This document shows positions 30,849-40,113 of a DNA stretch of 64,000 nucleotides, piece after piece. How positions within the stretch are numbered: the stretch's first letter is position 1; each line of letters starts with the position of its first letter. Location: NCBI GenBank assembly GCA_026392415.1, contig JAPLCC010000011.1, positions 124,001-188,000 of the forward strand, read 5' to 3'. Origin of the DNA: Propionibacteriales bacterium (GTDB taxonomy: Bacteria > Actinomycetota > Actinomycetes > Propionibacteriales > Nocardioidaceae). Made by a program: the position numbers and the translations under genes. A model generated the notes under the pieces. That model did not search any database, had not been told where the DNA came from, and was given only the letters and a program-made list of their open reading frames with translations.

Positions 30849-32793
30849 GGACCACCACCTCAGAGATCTCGGCCCGGAAGCCACCAGGCACCTCGGGCAG
30901 TGCCGTCAACCAGAGCACAAGGTAGCGGCCGTCCGGTGTCGCCGCGGTCGCCCCCTCGTCGCGGGGCGTCAGTGTGAGGCGGCCCGAGCCGGTGGCCGAG
31001 GCGACCGGCTTCCCGGACGGCGCGGCGATCGGCACGGTGTCGAACGAGAAGAGCTGGACCTTGGCGGTGCCGTTGGGGATGCGCAGGTCGACGGTTCGGA
31101 CGTCGCGCTTGCGGCCGAGGTCGAGCACCAGGCCGACCCCGGTCTTGAGCCCGAGCGGCGATCCGAGCTGGTCGTCGTAGGTCTGGGTGCTCCACACGGT
31201 CGCGTTGTCGCCGTCGAACAGGTTCGGCAGCCCGTCAGGGTTCTCGCCGTTCTCGCCGAGCGGATCGAAGTCGGTTGGGGTGATGCCGGAGATCACCGGT
31301 GCCTGCGCGGCCTTGGTGCTCGTCGCGGACTCCGTCGGTTCGGGGTCGGGATCGCCGCCCAGTGCAGTGCGCCCGCGACCGAGGTTGAAGGCGATCGCGA
31401 CCGCGACGAGGAGCAGCACCGCGAGGCCGACGGCCATGGCCAGGCGGAGCCAGTTGCGGCCGGGGACCGCCTCGTCCTCGGAGGTGTCCTCGGCGTCGGG
31501 CGCATTGACGCCGCCGGTGTCCCAGGGCCAGTAGCCGTGCGGACGAACGCCGTCCTCGCCAGGGTCGCCCGGATGCGGCCCCGTCAGGGACACGGCGTCG
31601 GGCCGCGGTCGTCGTACGGCGGAACCGTCGGCGGGGTCGGTCGCGAACAGCGGACGCTCCGGCGGGTCCTCGAACGGGGGCGGCGGGGGAGGCGGCGTAC
31701 TGCGGGTGCGCAGCCACTGGACGTCCTCGTCATCGCCGCCGAACAACGGGATGCCCGCTTCGGTCGGCAGTTCGGAGACGAGTGGGATCGGCGGATCCTC
31801 GTCCCCGTCGGTCGCGTCGGTCGCGTCGTCGGGTTCTTCGCGTTCCAGCGTCCGCTCGTCGGCCCACACCGGGACCGGTTCGGCCGCAACGACCGGGATG
31901 TCGTCGCGGGAGGAGTCGTGCGGCAACGGGTCCTCGACGGCGGGCAGCCACACCGGGCGGAGCTCGTTGATCGGCGGGATGGACTGGGCAAGCGCGCCCG
32001 GCATGCCGGTCGGGTCGCCCACGAAGGACAGCAGTTCGGCGGCGATGCCCTGCGCGGTCGACACGTCCGGGTGGTCGGAGCCGATCAGGCGCCGTCGACC
32101 GTGGTCCTGGGTGCAGTCGAACTCGCGCCACAGGAGATCCAGCGGCTTCGGGACGCCGGCGCGTACCTGCCGCGGGCTGAGGAAGGCGTCGTTCTCCCGG
32201 GGCGCCGCGGGCACGATCGAACCCGACGGACCGGGCCAGGTGCCGGTGAGCGCGCAGTAGAGCAGGCCGCCGAGGTCCTGCAGGTCGCCGTCGACGTCGC
32301 CGGGGGGAAGGCCGTGCAGGGCGGCGTCGACGCACATCCCGATGATCCGGATCGAGCCGTAGCGGTCGATGAGGATGTTCTCGGGATTGAGTCGGCCGTG
32401 GGTGACGCCCGCGGCGTGGGCCCGGGCGATCGCCGCCGCGACGTCGGACACCAGCCACGCGGCGCGGCGTGGGCCGAGGGGTCCGGCGTTGGTGACCAGG
32501 ATGTCGAGGGAGATCCCGGTGCCCCACTCGTTGACCACGAAGCAGCGGCCGTCCTCCTGCTCGGCGTCGAGCACGCGCAGGATCCGGGGGTCCAGCACCG
32601 ACGCCGAGGTCCGGGCGGCCTCGACCAGTCCGGCCGCACGCGGGTCGGCGTCGCTGATGACGTGCAGGGCGACGAACCGCTCGAGGACCGCGTCGCGGGC
32701 ACGCCAGAACCGCCCGCCGCCGCTTTCGCTCAGCAGGTCGATCAACCGGTAACGGCCGGCGAGCACATCCCCCGACCGCGTCGACGTTGCCAA
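30838..32793 (-). CDS. MurJ-associated protein kinase-like protein (pseudokinase) with membrane anchor
   Basis: A 651-residue protein. The first 260 residues have the protein-kinase fold (LAGRYRLIDLLSESGGGRFWRA, then VALHVI where the VAIK lysine is His). The catalytic loop is HGRLNPENILI, lacking the catalytic Asp, and the DFG motif is replaced by IIGMCVD, so it should not phosphorylate. A disordered Pro/Asp-rich linker, one membrane helix (LAMAVGLAVLLLVAVAIAF, about 455) and an extracytoplasmic beta-rich, discoidin-like domain (about 500-650) follow. In mycobacteria a similar pseudokinase domain is part of MviN and recruits a FHA protein; here it is a separate gene next to murJ. Confidence 0.85.
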   Translation of the reverse strand: MATSTRSGDVLAGRYRLIDLLSESGGGRFWRARDAVLERFVALHVISDADPRAAGLVEAARTSASVLDPRILRVLDAEQEDGRCFVVNEWGTGISLDILVTNAGPLGPRRAAWLVSDVAAAIARAHAAGVTHGRLNPENILIDRYGSIRIIGMCVDAALHGLPPGDVDGDLQDLGGLLYCALTGTWPGPSGSIVPAAPRENDAFLSPRQVRAGVPKPLDLLWREFDCTQDHGRRRLIGSDHPDVSTAQGIAAELLSFVGDPTGMPGALAQSIPPINELRPVWLPAVEDPLPHDSSRDDIPVVAAEPVPVWADERTLEREEPDDATDATDGDEDPPIPLVSELPTEAGIPLFGGDDEDVQWLRTRSTPPPPPPPFEDPPERPLFATDPADGSAVRRPRPDAVSLTGPHPGDPGEDGVRPHGYWPWDTGGVNAPDAEDTSEDEAVPGRNWLRLAMAVGLAVLLLVAVAIAFNLGRGRTALGGDPDPEPTESATSTKAAQAPVISGITPTDFDPLGENGENPDGLPNLFDGDNATVWSTQTYDDQLGSPLGLKTGVGLVLDLGRKRDVRTVDLRIPNGTAKVQLFSFDTVPIAAPSGKPVASATGSGRLTLTPRDEGATAATPDGRYLVLWLTALPEVPGGFRAEISEVVVRGE

Positions 32794-32836
32794 CCCAGTA
32801 CCTCTCTGGTCCCTGCCATCCTATGGACCGCGGCTC

Positions 32837-34549
32837 TCAGCCGCGGCGTATGCGCGCCGTGATCGTTTCGACGACCGAGGTGACCTCTTCCAGGCGCAGG
32901 AGGCGCGCGGTCGCCAGGAAGGCTCCGCCCGCCCCGGCGGTCACGATGGTCGCTTCGAGCATGGCCCACACCCAGTTGGGGTCGGACACGAACTCGGAGA
33001 AGGTGTCGGTCACCACCAGGTCGAGCAGCAGTCCGACGCCCAGGACGACCAGTGCTGCGGCGAGCAGGCGCAGGAGGAATCCGAGCCAGGACCCGACGTT
33101 GCGAGGCGGCGGGTTCTCGCTGCGCCGCAGCATCCGGAGCAGCACCACGGTCGAGATGGTCGCGCCGACGGCGTACGCACCGCTGTAGGCGAGCACCAGC
33201 ATCGGCGAGGTGTCGTCGGGGCCGATCCGGCTGACCAGCAACGTGGCCAGGCCGATGTTGGTCGCGGCGATCGCGCACTGCACGAAGAACACGGTGCGAT
33301 TGCGTTCCAGCGCGTAGAACCCGCGCAGGACGAGGTAGTGCACGGTGAAGGCGACGACACCGAGACCGAAGAGCACCATCGAGGGCTCGAAGCGCTGGTA
33401 ACGGTCGGCCGTGGCTCCGTGGCCCCAGATCACCTGCGCAAGGGGCAGGGCGATGGCGGGCAACAGCGCAGCGAACGGTACGACGACCACGAGTGCCGTG
33501 CGCAGCGTGCTGCCCAGGGTGGTGGCCAGCCGCCCGACGTCGCCGGTCGACGCCGCTGCCGAGAGGCGCGGCAGGATCGCGGTCGCCAGCGAGACGGTGA
33601 TGATCGAGTGCGGCACCATCACCACGAGCATCACGTTGGAGTAGATGGTGATGCCGGTGCCGTCGTCGGCACCAGCGGTACCGCCCGACGCGAGGCGGAC
33701 CACGACGACGTACGCGATCTGGTTGACGATCACGAACAGCACGGTCCACACACCGAGCTTGAAGGTCTGGCCCAGGCCGACGCCGCGGAAGTCGAACCGC
33801 GGCCGGTACCGGACGCCTGCGGCGCGCAGGTACGGCACGAGGATGACCAGCTGCGCCACGATGCCGAGGGTGGACCCGATGCCGAGCAGGGACTCCTGAC
33901 CGGGAGTGAACGGGCCCTGCTGCTCGGACCGGGTCGCCGGTCCGAACACGAACAGGTAGCTCACCAGGACGCCGACAGCGATGATGTTGTTGGCGATCGG
34001 TGCCCACATCATCGGTCCGAACCGGCCGCGTGCGTTGAGCACCTGGCCGACCAGCACGAACATGCCGTAGAAGAACACCTGCGGCAGGCAGAAGCGGGCG
34101 AAGTCGATCGCGGACTGGCGTTCCTCGGCGAACTCCGGTCCCTCGTACTTCGCGGAGAGCACGACCTGCATCACCAGCGGCGCGAACACGACCAGCAGCA
34201 CGGTCACCAGGCCGAGGAAGCAGATCGCGAGCGTCATCACCCTGTCGACGTACGCCGCACCACCGTCGGGGTCGTTCTTCATCGCACGCACGAGCTGGGG
34301 GACCAGCACGGCGTTGAACACCCCGCCCGCCAACAGGATGTAGAGCATGTTGGGGACGGTGTTGGCGATCGTGAAGATGTCGGCGTGCAGCGAGACGCCG
34401 AGCGCCGCCGCCAGCAGCGTGGAGCGGATGAAGCCGCTGAACCGGGACACGACCGTGCCCGCCGCCATCACGGCGGTGTTGGCGAGGATCCGCTTCTGCT
34501 CGGCGGATCCGGTGCCGGCAGCGGCGGGGGAGCTCGCCTCGTCACTCAC
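32837..34549 (-). CDS. murJ: Lipid II flippase MurJ
   Basis: A 570-residue MurJ/MviN-family membrane protein with about 14 hydrophobic helices; the first is followed by FSGFIRSTLLAAALG, a MurJ signature. It moves lipid II across the membrane for peptidoglycan synthesis. The C-terminal end is basic (ITARIRRG) and has no attached kinase domain, in contrast to the mycobacterial protein. Its GTG start overlaps the DUF6049 stop by four bases, and the pseudokinase gene is 43 bp downstream. Confidence 0.94.
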   Translation of the reverse strand: MSDEASSPAAAGTGSAEQKRILANTAVMAAGTVVSRFSGFIRSTLLAAALGVSLHADIFTIANTVPNMLYILLAGGVFNAVLVPQLVRAMKNDPDGGAAYVDRVMTLAICFLGLVTVLLVVFAPLVMQVVLSAKYEGPEFAEERQSAIDFARFCLPQVFFYGMFVLVGQVLNARGRFGPMMWAPIANNIIAVGVLVSYLFVFGPATRSEQQGPFTPGQESLLGIGSTLGIVAQLVILVPYLRAAGVRYRPRFDFRGVGLGQTFKLGVWTVLFVIVNQIAYVVVVRLASGGTAGADDGTGITIYSNVMLVVMVPHSIITVSLATAILPRLSAAASTGDVGRLATTLGSTLRTALVVVVPFAALLPAIALPLAQVIWGHGATADRYQRFEPSMVLFGLGVVAFTVHYLVLRGFYALERNRTVFFVQCAIAATNIGLATLLVSRIGPDDTSPMLVLAYSGAYAVGATISTVVLLRMLRRSENPPPRNVGSWLGFLLRLLAAALVVLGVGLLLDLVVTDTFSEFVSDPNWVWAMLEATIVTAGAGGAFLATARLLRLEEVTSVVETITARIRRG

Positions 34550-36819
34550 GGCGTGGCCCCGAGGCCCTCGGCGTTCTCTGCGTTCTCTGCGTTCTCCGTG
34601 TCCTCGGGCGAGCGTCCCCGGACCCGGCGGGACAGCCGGATCCCGATCGCCACGAACAAGATGGCCGCGCCGGTGCCCATGATGATCCAGATGACGATGC
34701 CGACCTGGCCCGAGCGCAGGGGCAGTTCGTCGTCGGCCCCGATCGGTTCGCCGTCGGGGTCGGTCAGGCGCAGCGTCACGTTGTGGACACCGGTGCGCGA
34801 CATGTCGGCGGTGATCGGCACCGAGGTGCGGCTGTTGGCCGCGAGCTGGACCGGGTTCGCGACCCCGATCCGGGCGCCGTCGTCGGTGCTGGCGGCGACG
34901 TTGACCGTGACCGGGTAGGGCAGCGCGTTGCGGACCGAGACGCTGAACCCGCCGGAGGTGCCCGAGAGCGTCACACCGTTGGGTGCATCGATGGTGACCT
35001 GGCCGAGCTCTTCCTCGATCGCGAGCCGGGTGCCGCCCAACCGGCCCGCGGCGTCGCGATCCCCGCGCAGGGCGTACGACGTGCCGGCGAGGGCCTCGCC
35101 GATCAGCTCCTCGCCGATCTCGTAGTCGTCACCGAGGATCGCCTGGTAGGACCGTGCAGCCCGGATCAGGCGACCGGCCTCGATCAGGACCGAGCCCCGG
35201 ACCTCGTCCTGCTCCTGTGCTTCGGGGTAGGTGAGGGCGTTGGGGTCGATCTGACGGTCGTCGGCGCTCGCACCCTCGGTCGAACCGGCCGTGACGACGT
35301 CGTCGAGCTGGACCAGGTTCATCCAGTCGAGGTCCAGGCCGCCCCAGAATCCCGCTGCGTCGGTGGCTGTGACACTCGCCGGCAGGACGACGACGAGCGG
35401 CTCGGGATCCTCCGGGTCGGCCAGGAGGCGGAGCGCGGCCTCACTCAGGATCCGTTGGCGCAGGGCGACGGCAGCGGTCGGCGAGTCGGGTCCGGGACCA
35501 CCGGCGGCAGCGGACGTCGCCGTGACGACGACCGGACGGTCACCGATCATCCCGTCGGTGGGCGGCCGGTCGGAGAAGGTCTCGGTCGGGAACATCTGGT
35601 CACCGAGCAGCACCACAGCGCCGTCGTCGACCGCGTTCACCCCGGTCGGGTCGAGGTAGCCGTTGGGCGCGCCGACTGCCGGCAGCACGTCGAGGTCCCA
35701 CGAGTCCAGTTCGGTGCCCGGGTGCTCGCGTGCCGTGCGGTAGATGCTGGGGAGGTGGTCCGCCGCGGCCGACAGGTCCGGGTCGCCGTAGGGCAGCGTC
35801 GCGACGGCGTCGCCGCCCAGCACCGTCTCGGCCTGCTGCAGCCAGGACGTGGCCGCAGTGACGATCGGGTGGTCCTCGGGCAGGCCAGGCTCTGCACCCT
35901 CACCGCTGTTGGCGTCGTCACCGGACTCCTCGTCCGAGGGGTCGTCGCTGGCCGAGGGTTCTTCGGGGTCGGGCGCCTGCCTGATCTCGCGGGGCAGGTT
36001 GCCTCCCGCGAGCTGCCGGGCGGCGTCGAAGATGGCCGGGTCGACCAGCCACGTCACCGGGTCGATGCCGCTCGCCGCGCCGAAGGCGAGCGGTCCGCCG
36101 AGGGTGCCGCTGAGGGCGAGCGCGTCCTGCCACGTCGACGTACGCCCGAGGGCACCGTCGGTGGCGTGGGTGATCGGACCCCGCAGCGGCAGGACGACCG
36201 CCGTGTCGACCGATCCGTCGGTGCTCGGCGGGAGGTAGGGGAGGAAGGTGCGGGCCCGGCCGTCGGCCACGGTGTCGCGCGGGGTCGTCGCACTCTCGCC
36301 CAGCGCGTGGACGCCGAACCAGTAGACGCCGGAGGTCGGTGAGGGGAACAGGTCCCGCAGGACCTTCTGCGAGATGCGCAAGGAGTACGACGCCGACTGC
36401 CCCGGCGCCAGCGAGCTGACTTCGTCGCGCACCGAGGTCTCCCGCTCGCCGACCGGTGCCTCGGGGTCGGTCAGGGCGGCGAGCTCCAGCTCGGCGGTGG
36501 TGGTCATCACCGGGACGCAGACCTGGCAGTCCGGCCCGGAGCTGAACACCGGATAGATGCTGATGTCCTGCCAGTCCTCGAGGTCGACGTTGGTGATCGT
36601 GCCCCGCACGACCATCGGCCCGGAGCGTGGCAGTGCGCCCGGGGTCAGCTCCTCGATGGTGATCGCGAGTGGCGCGTCGTCGTTGGGCGCGGATGCCTGC
36701 GCAGGCGGCGTACGGACCGCCGGATCAGCGCTCGCCGGGCAGGCCGGGACCAGCGCGCCGAGGAGCAGACCGGTCACTCCACCTGCGAGGGAGCGCAGGG
36801 GGAAACGACGGACGACCAC
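34546..36819 (-). CDS. DUF6049 family exported protein
   Basis: A 757-residue protein with a signal peptide (RRFPLRSLAGGVTGLLLGALVPACPASADP; given as pieces RRFPLRSLAGGV and TGLLLGALVPACPASA) and one C-terminal membrane helix (VGIVIWIIMGTGAAILFVAI) followed by a short basic cytoplasmic end. Its extracytoplasmic part is beta-rich, with a Ser/Asp-rich linker around residue 300. It is always encoded before murJ in actinobacteria and is presumably involved in cell-wall assembly. The GTG 36819 start has GGAG too close (spacing one base), but TACCCT at 36826-36831 suggests a leaderless mRNA. Confidence 0.85.
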   Translation of the reverse strand: MVVRRFPLRSLAGGVTGLLLGALVPACPASADPAVRTPPAQASAPNDDAPLAITIEELTPGALPRSGPMVVRGTITNVDLEDWQDISIYPVFSSGPDCQVCVPVMTTTAELELAALTDPEAPVGERETSVRDEVSSLAPGQSASYSLRISQKVLRDLFPSPTSGVYWFGVHALGESATTPRDTVADGRARTFLPYLPPSTDGSVDTAVVLPLRGPITHATDGALGRTSTWQDALALSGTLGGPLAFGAASGIDPVTWLVDPAIFDAARQLAGGNLPREIRQAPDPEEPSASDDPSDEESGDDANSGEGAEPGLPEDHPIVTAATSWLQQAETVLGGDAVATLPYGDPDLSAAADHLPSIYRTAREHPGTELDSWDLDVLPAVGAPNGYLDPTGVNAVDDGAVVLLGDQMFPTETFSDRPPTDGMIGDRPVVVTATSAAAGGPGPDSPTAAVALRQRILSEAALRLLADPEDPEPLVVVLPASVTATDAAGFWGGLDLDWMNLVQLDDVVTAGSTEGASADDRQIDPNALTYPEAQEQDEVRGSVLIEAGRLIRAARSYQAILGDDYEIGEELIGEALAGTSYALRGDRDAAGRLGGTRLAIEEELGQVTIDAPNGVTLSGTSGGFSVSVRNALPYPVTVNVAASTDDGARIGVANPVQLAANSRTSVPITADMSRTGVHNVTLRLTDPDGEPIGADDELPLRSGQVGIVIWIIMGTGAAILFVAIGIRLSRRVRGRSPEDTENAENAENAEGLGATP

Positions 36820-36907
36820 GCTCCGAGGGTAGTGGGGTGGTCCCGTCCGTCCGCGGACCCCACGGCGAGGGAGGCGACAGCGTCCGCAACGCCTAGACTC
36901 CTGCGCC

Positions 36908-38380
36908 GTGACCGACCCCGCTGATGCCACCCCCGCCGCACCGCTGCGGCTGGTCGACGTCCAGGCGGCGGTCACGGCCGAGCTGGACCGGATCGCGCCC
37001 GTCATCGACGACCTCGGGCGGCTCTTCGAGGCGGCCGGCCACGAGCTGGCGCTGGTCGGTGGCCCGGTGCGCGACGCGATGCTCGGCCGCCGTTCCAACG
37101 ACCTCGACTTCACCACGTCCGCGCGCCCCGAGCAGACCGAGAAGCTGCTCCGCGCCTGGGGTGACGCGTGGTGGGACATGGGTCGCGACTTCGGCACCAT
37201 CGGTTGCCGCAAGGGCGACTGGGTGGTCGAGGTGACCACCTACCGCTCCGAGGAGTACGACAGCGACAGCCGCAAGCCCGAGGTCCAGTACGGCGACAGC
37301 CTCGCCGGAGACCTCGGCCGCCGCGACTTCACGGTCAACGCGATGGCCGTCCGGGTGCCCGGCCGGGTGATCGAGGACCCGTTCGGCGGCGTCATGGACC
37401 TGGCCCACCAGGTGCTGCGCACCCCCGGCACCCCGGAGCAGTCCTTCTCCGACGACCCGCTGCGCATGATGCGGGCGGCCCGCTTCGCCGCCCAGCTCGG
37501 TTTCACGGTCGACCCCGACGTCGTACGCGCGATGACGGAGATGGCCGACCGGATCGAGATCGTCTCCGCCGAGCGGGTGCGCGACGAGCTGGTCAAGCTG
37601 GTCTGTGCACCGCACCCGCGCCAGGGCCTCTCGCTGCTGGTCGAGTCCGGGCTGGCCGAGCACGTGCTGCCCGAGCTGCCCGCTCTCAAGCTGGAGCGCG
37701 ACGAGCACCATCGCCACAAGGACGTCTACGACCACACCCTGACCGTGCTCGAGCAGGCCATCGACCTCGAACCGCGTCTGACCGAGCGCTCCGGCATCGC
37801 CTCCCCGGACTTCGTGTCGCGGTTCGCGGCGCTGATGCACGACGTCGGCAAGCCGAGGACCCGCCGTTTCCAGGACGACGGCATCGTCACCTTCCACCAC
37901 CACGACGTGGTGGGCGCCAAGCTCACCCGCAAGCGGATGAAGGCGCTGCGCTTCTCGAACGACCAGATCGACGCTGTCGGTGACCTCGTCGAACTGCACC
38001 TGCGCTTCCACGGCTACGGCTCCGGCGAGTGGACCGATTCCGCCGTACGCCGCTACGTCCGCGACGCCGGCGACCAGCTGGAGCGGTTGCACGTGCTGAC
38101 CCGTGCCGACTGCACGACGCGCAACAAGAAGAAGGCCGACCGCCTGCGCCGGACCTACGACGACCTGGAAGCGCGCATCGACCGGCTCTCCGAGGAGGAG
38201 GAGCTCGCCTCGCTCCGCCCGGACCTCGACGGCAACCAGATCATGGAGATCCTCGGGATCGGTCCCGGCCGCGACGTCGGCGAGGCCTACAAGTTCCTGA
38301 TGGAGAAGCGCCTCGACAACGGCCCGATGGCCACCGATGACGCGATCGCTGCGCTCAAGGAGTGGTGGGCGGCCCGCTGA
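36908..38380 (+). CDS. pcnA: CCA tRNA nucleotidyltransferase
   Basis: A 490-residue enzyme adding CCA to tRNA 3' ends. The head domain has LVGGPVRDAMLGRRSNDLDFTT, whose DxD carries the catalytic metal, then RRDFTVNAMAV; the C-terminal part contains an HD-type site LMHDVGKPRTRRF (about residue 315), consistent with the actinobacterial type carrying an HD domain. GTG 36908 is eight bases after TAGACT (36894-36899) and lacks a Shine-Dalgarno, so leaderless. The two tRNAs in this window lack encoded CCA and would need this enzyme. Confidence 0.94.
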   Translation: MTDPADATPAAPLRLVDVQAAVTAELDRIAPVIDDLGRLFEAAGHELALVGGPVRDAMLGRRSNDLDFTTSARPEQTEKLLRAWGDAWWDMGRDFGTIGCRKGDWVVEVTTYRSEEYDSDSRKPEVQYGDSLAGDLGRRDFTVNAMAVRVPGRVIEDPFGGVMDLAHQVLRTPGTPEQSFSDDPLRMMRAARFAAQLGFTVDPDVVRAMTEMADRIEIVSAERVRDELVKLVCAPHPRQGLSLLVESGLAEHVLPELPALKLERDEHHRHKDVYDHTLTVLEQAIDLEPRLTERSGIASPDFVSRFAALMHDVGKPRTRRFQDDGIVTFHHHDVVGAKLTRKRMKALRFSNDQIDAVGDLVELHLRFHGYGSGEWTDSAVRRYVRDAGDQLERLHVLTRADCTTRNKKKADRLRRTYDDLEARIDRLSEEEELASLRPDLDGNQIMEILGIGPGRDVGEAYKFLMEKRLDNGPMATDDAIAALKEWWAAR

Positions 38381-38456
38381 GCCGATGGACCGGCGCGTGG
38401 CGCACGTCCTACCGCAGAAGGATGTGCGGATGCTTACCTGCCGGTAACCTCCGGAC

Positions 38457-38942
38457 ATGGCTGACACGATTGAGAAGTTGCTCGAAGACTCCATCGAGAT
38501 CGACGCACCCGCCGAGAAGGTGTGGGCGCTGGTCACCGACATCCCCGCGATGTCGAAGCGGAGCCCGCAGGTCGTGAAGTCGACCGTCAAGGGCGGTGTG
38601 GTCAAGCAGGGCGCGAAGTTCCGCAATCTCAACAAGCAGGGCATCAAGCGCTGGCCGACGAACGGCAAGGTCGTTCGGTTCCAGGCCCCCACGGACTCCT
38701 CCGTCGGCGAGTTCGCGTTCCGGATCAGCGAGAACTGGACCGTCTGGTCCTTCGAGCTGCAGCCGACCGCGTCCGGCGGCACTCGCCTCACCGAGCGCCG
38801 CGAGGCTCCCGACGGCGTCTCCAAGGTGTCCCAGGTGCTGACCAAGCTGATCCTGGGCGGCCAGGCACCCTTCACCGCGGAGCTGCGTGCCGGCATCCGC
38901 CAGACCCTCGAGAAGATCAAGGCAGAGGCCGAGGCCGCCTGA
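38457..38942 (+). CDS. SRPBCC family protein
   Basis: A 161-residue protein with a START/polyketide-cyclase-like fold: an initial strand IEKLLEDSIEIDAPAEKVWALVTD, then VVKSTVKGGVV, an edge strand WTVWSFELQPT and a long C-terminal helix (LRAGIRQTLEKIKAEAEAA). Such proteins bind hydrophobic ligands; nothing in the sequence names the ligand. ATG 38457 has TAACCT (38445-38450) six bases upstream and no Shine-Dalgarno, so a leaderless transcript is likely. Confidence 0.85.
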   Translation: MADTIEKLLEDSIEIDAPAEKVWALVTDIPAMSKRSPQVVKSTVKGGVVKQGAKFRNLNKQGIKRWPTNGKVVRFQAPTDSSVGEFAFRISENWTVWSFELQPTASGGTRLTERREAPDGVSKVSQVLTKLILGGQAPFTAELRAGIRQTLEKIKAEAEAA

Positions 38943-38964
38943 CCGTTCCACCCGACAGGGTTGA

Positions 38965-40023
38965 ATGTCTCGTGTGAGCGACGACGGGGCCGACGAGTCC
39001 GGTGTGGACGAGCCGGATGCAAAGCCTGACCTGCCCCGGGCCACGCCGGGCGCGAGTCCGGCGGCCCAGGTCGCGACCGTCGCTGTCGCTGCCGTGGTCC
39101 TGCTGGTGCTGGGCGTGGTGTTCCTGCTCCAGGGGCCGAAGGACCGGTCGGCAGCCCTGCCGCCGCCGACGCTCTCCGGAACCGCCGTCCCGGAGCTGCC
39201 GCCGTCCGGGTTCGAGCCGAGCCGCACCGAGGCGTTGCCGGAGATCCCCAGCGTCCCGGCGTCGCTGTGCCCGGACATCACGCTGAAGAAGCCGATCACC
39301 GTGGTGAGCTTCAACATCCACGGCGGCCTCGCCAAGCGCGGCGGGCTGAGGCTCGAACAGGTCGCGCGCGAGATCAATGCGTGGAAGCCGGACGTGGTGC
39401 TGCTCCAGGAGGTCGACGACCACCGGCGCCGCAGCGGCGGTGCGCGTCAGGCCGAGGTCCTCGGCAAGCTGACCGACATGTCCTGGGTCTACGGCGGCAA
39501 CCAGCAGCGCCCCGACGGTGGACCGATCGGCAACGCGATCTTGTCGAAGTACCCGATCAAGACGTCGGAGAACATCGCCCTGCCTCGCGCCGGTGGTCGC
39601 GAGCAGCGCGGCCTGTTGCACGCCGTCCTCAACGTCGGCGGCACCGAGATCAGCTTCTACTCGACCCACTTCGACCACATCTCCGGCGGCGCGCGCGTCG
39701 CCCAGGCCCAGGCCGTGGCCCAGCAGATGGCGAAGGACTCCCGACCCAAGATCTTCGGCGGCGACCTGAACTCCACGTCCGGATCGCAGCCCCTCGGCAT
39801 CATTCGAGGATCCGGCCTCGGCGACGTCTGGGCGATCGGATCGGGCAGCGGCAACACGGCGCCCAATGCCCGGCCTCGCCACCGGATCGACTTCGTCCTG
39901 CACGACGGCTGGTTCCAGCCGCTCCAGGCAGCTGTCCTCGCCTCCGGAGTCTCTGACCACCGGGCCGTCTGGACCCGCATCGAGTTCCGCAAGGAGCTGG
40001 GCTGCATCAAGGTCGGCGGCTGA
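38965..40023 (+). CDS. Membrane-anchored endonuclease/exonuclease/phosphatase family protein
   Basis: A 352-residue protein with a cytoplasmic acidic N-terminus, one membrane helix (AAQVATVAVAAVVLLVLGVVF, about 33-53) and an extracytoplasmic EEP domain. Its motifs are VVSFNIHGG, LLQEVDDH (metal-binding Glu), GGDLNSTSG and SDHRAVW at the C-terminus, so the phosphodiesterase active site looks intact. Substrates range from DNA to phospholipids; no specific one can be named. GTG 38974 is an alternative start. It ends at a shared hairpin with the convergent ino1. Confidence 0.85.
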   Translation: MSRVSDDGADESGVDEPDAKPDLPRATPGASPAAQVATVAVAAVVLLVLGVVFLLQGPKDRSAALPPPTLSGTAVPELPPSGFEPSRTEALPEIPSVPASLCPDITLKKPITVVSFNIHGGLAKRGGLRLEQVAREINAWKPDVVLLQEVDDHRRRSGGARQAEVLGKLTDMSWVYGGNQQRPDGGPIGNAILSKYPIKTSENIALPRAGGREQRGLLHAVLNVGGTEISFYSTHFDHISGGARVAQAQAVAQQMAKDSRPKIFGGDLNSTSGSQPLGIIRGSGLGDVWAIGSGSGNTAPNARPRHRIDFVLHDGWFQPLQAAVLASGVSDHRAVWTRIEFRKELGCIKVGG

Positions 40024-40028
40024 TGACG

Positions 40029-40062
40029 AAGGGCCGGTCCCCCGCAGGGGGAACCGACCCTT
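40029..40062. terminator. Bidirectional terminator hairpin
   Basis: An imperfect long hairpin: AAGGG and CCGGT with CCCCC on the left, GGGGG then AACCG and CCCTT on the right, around the loop GCA. It lies between two convergent genes (phosphodiesterase-like and ino1) and is self-complementary, so it can end transcription from both sides. Confidence 0.75.
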
Positions 40063-40073
40063 CGAACAGGTTC

Positions 40074-40112
40074 GTCGAGTAGCCCGAGTCGCTGGGCGAG
40101 GGCTATCGAGAC
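40074..40112 (+). repeat. Dispersed palindromic repeat, family 2, copy A
   Basis: Begins GTCGAGTAGCCC and ends GGGCTATCGAGAC, with a G/C-rich inner part. TAGCCC pairs with GGGCTA. It lies 1 bp from the ino1 stop. Similar copies: 45361 and 52105. Confidence 0.65.
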
Positions 40113-40113
40113 G

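Noticed and set aside
34783..36342. A 519-codon plus-strand open frame opposite DUF6049
   Set aside because: No motif or ribosome binding site; the opposite strand carries a conserved gene.
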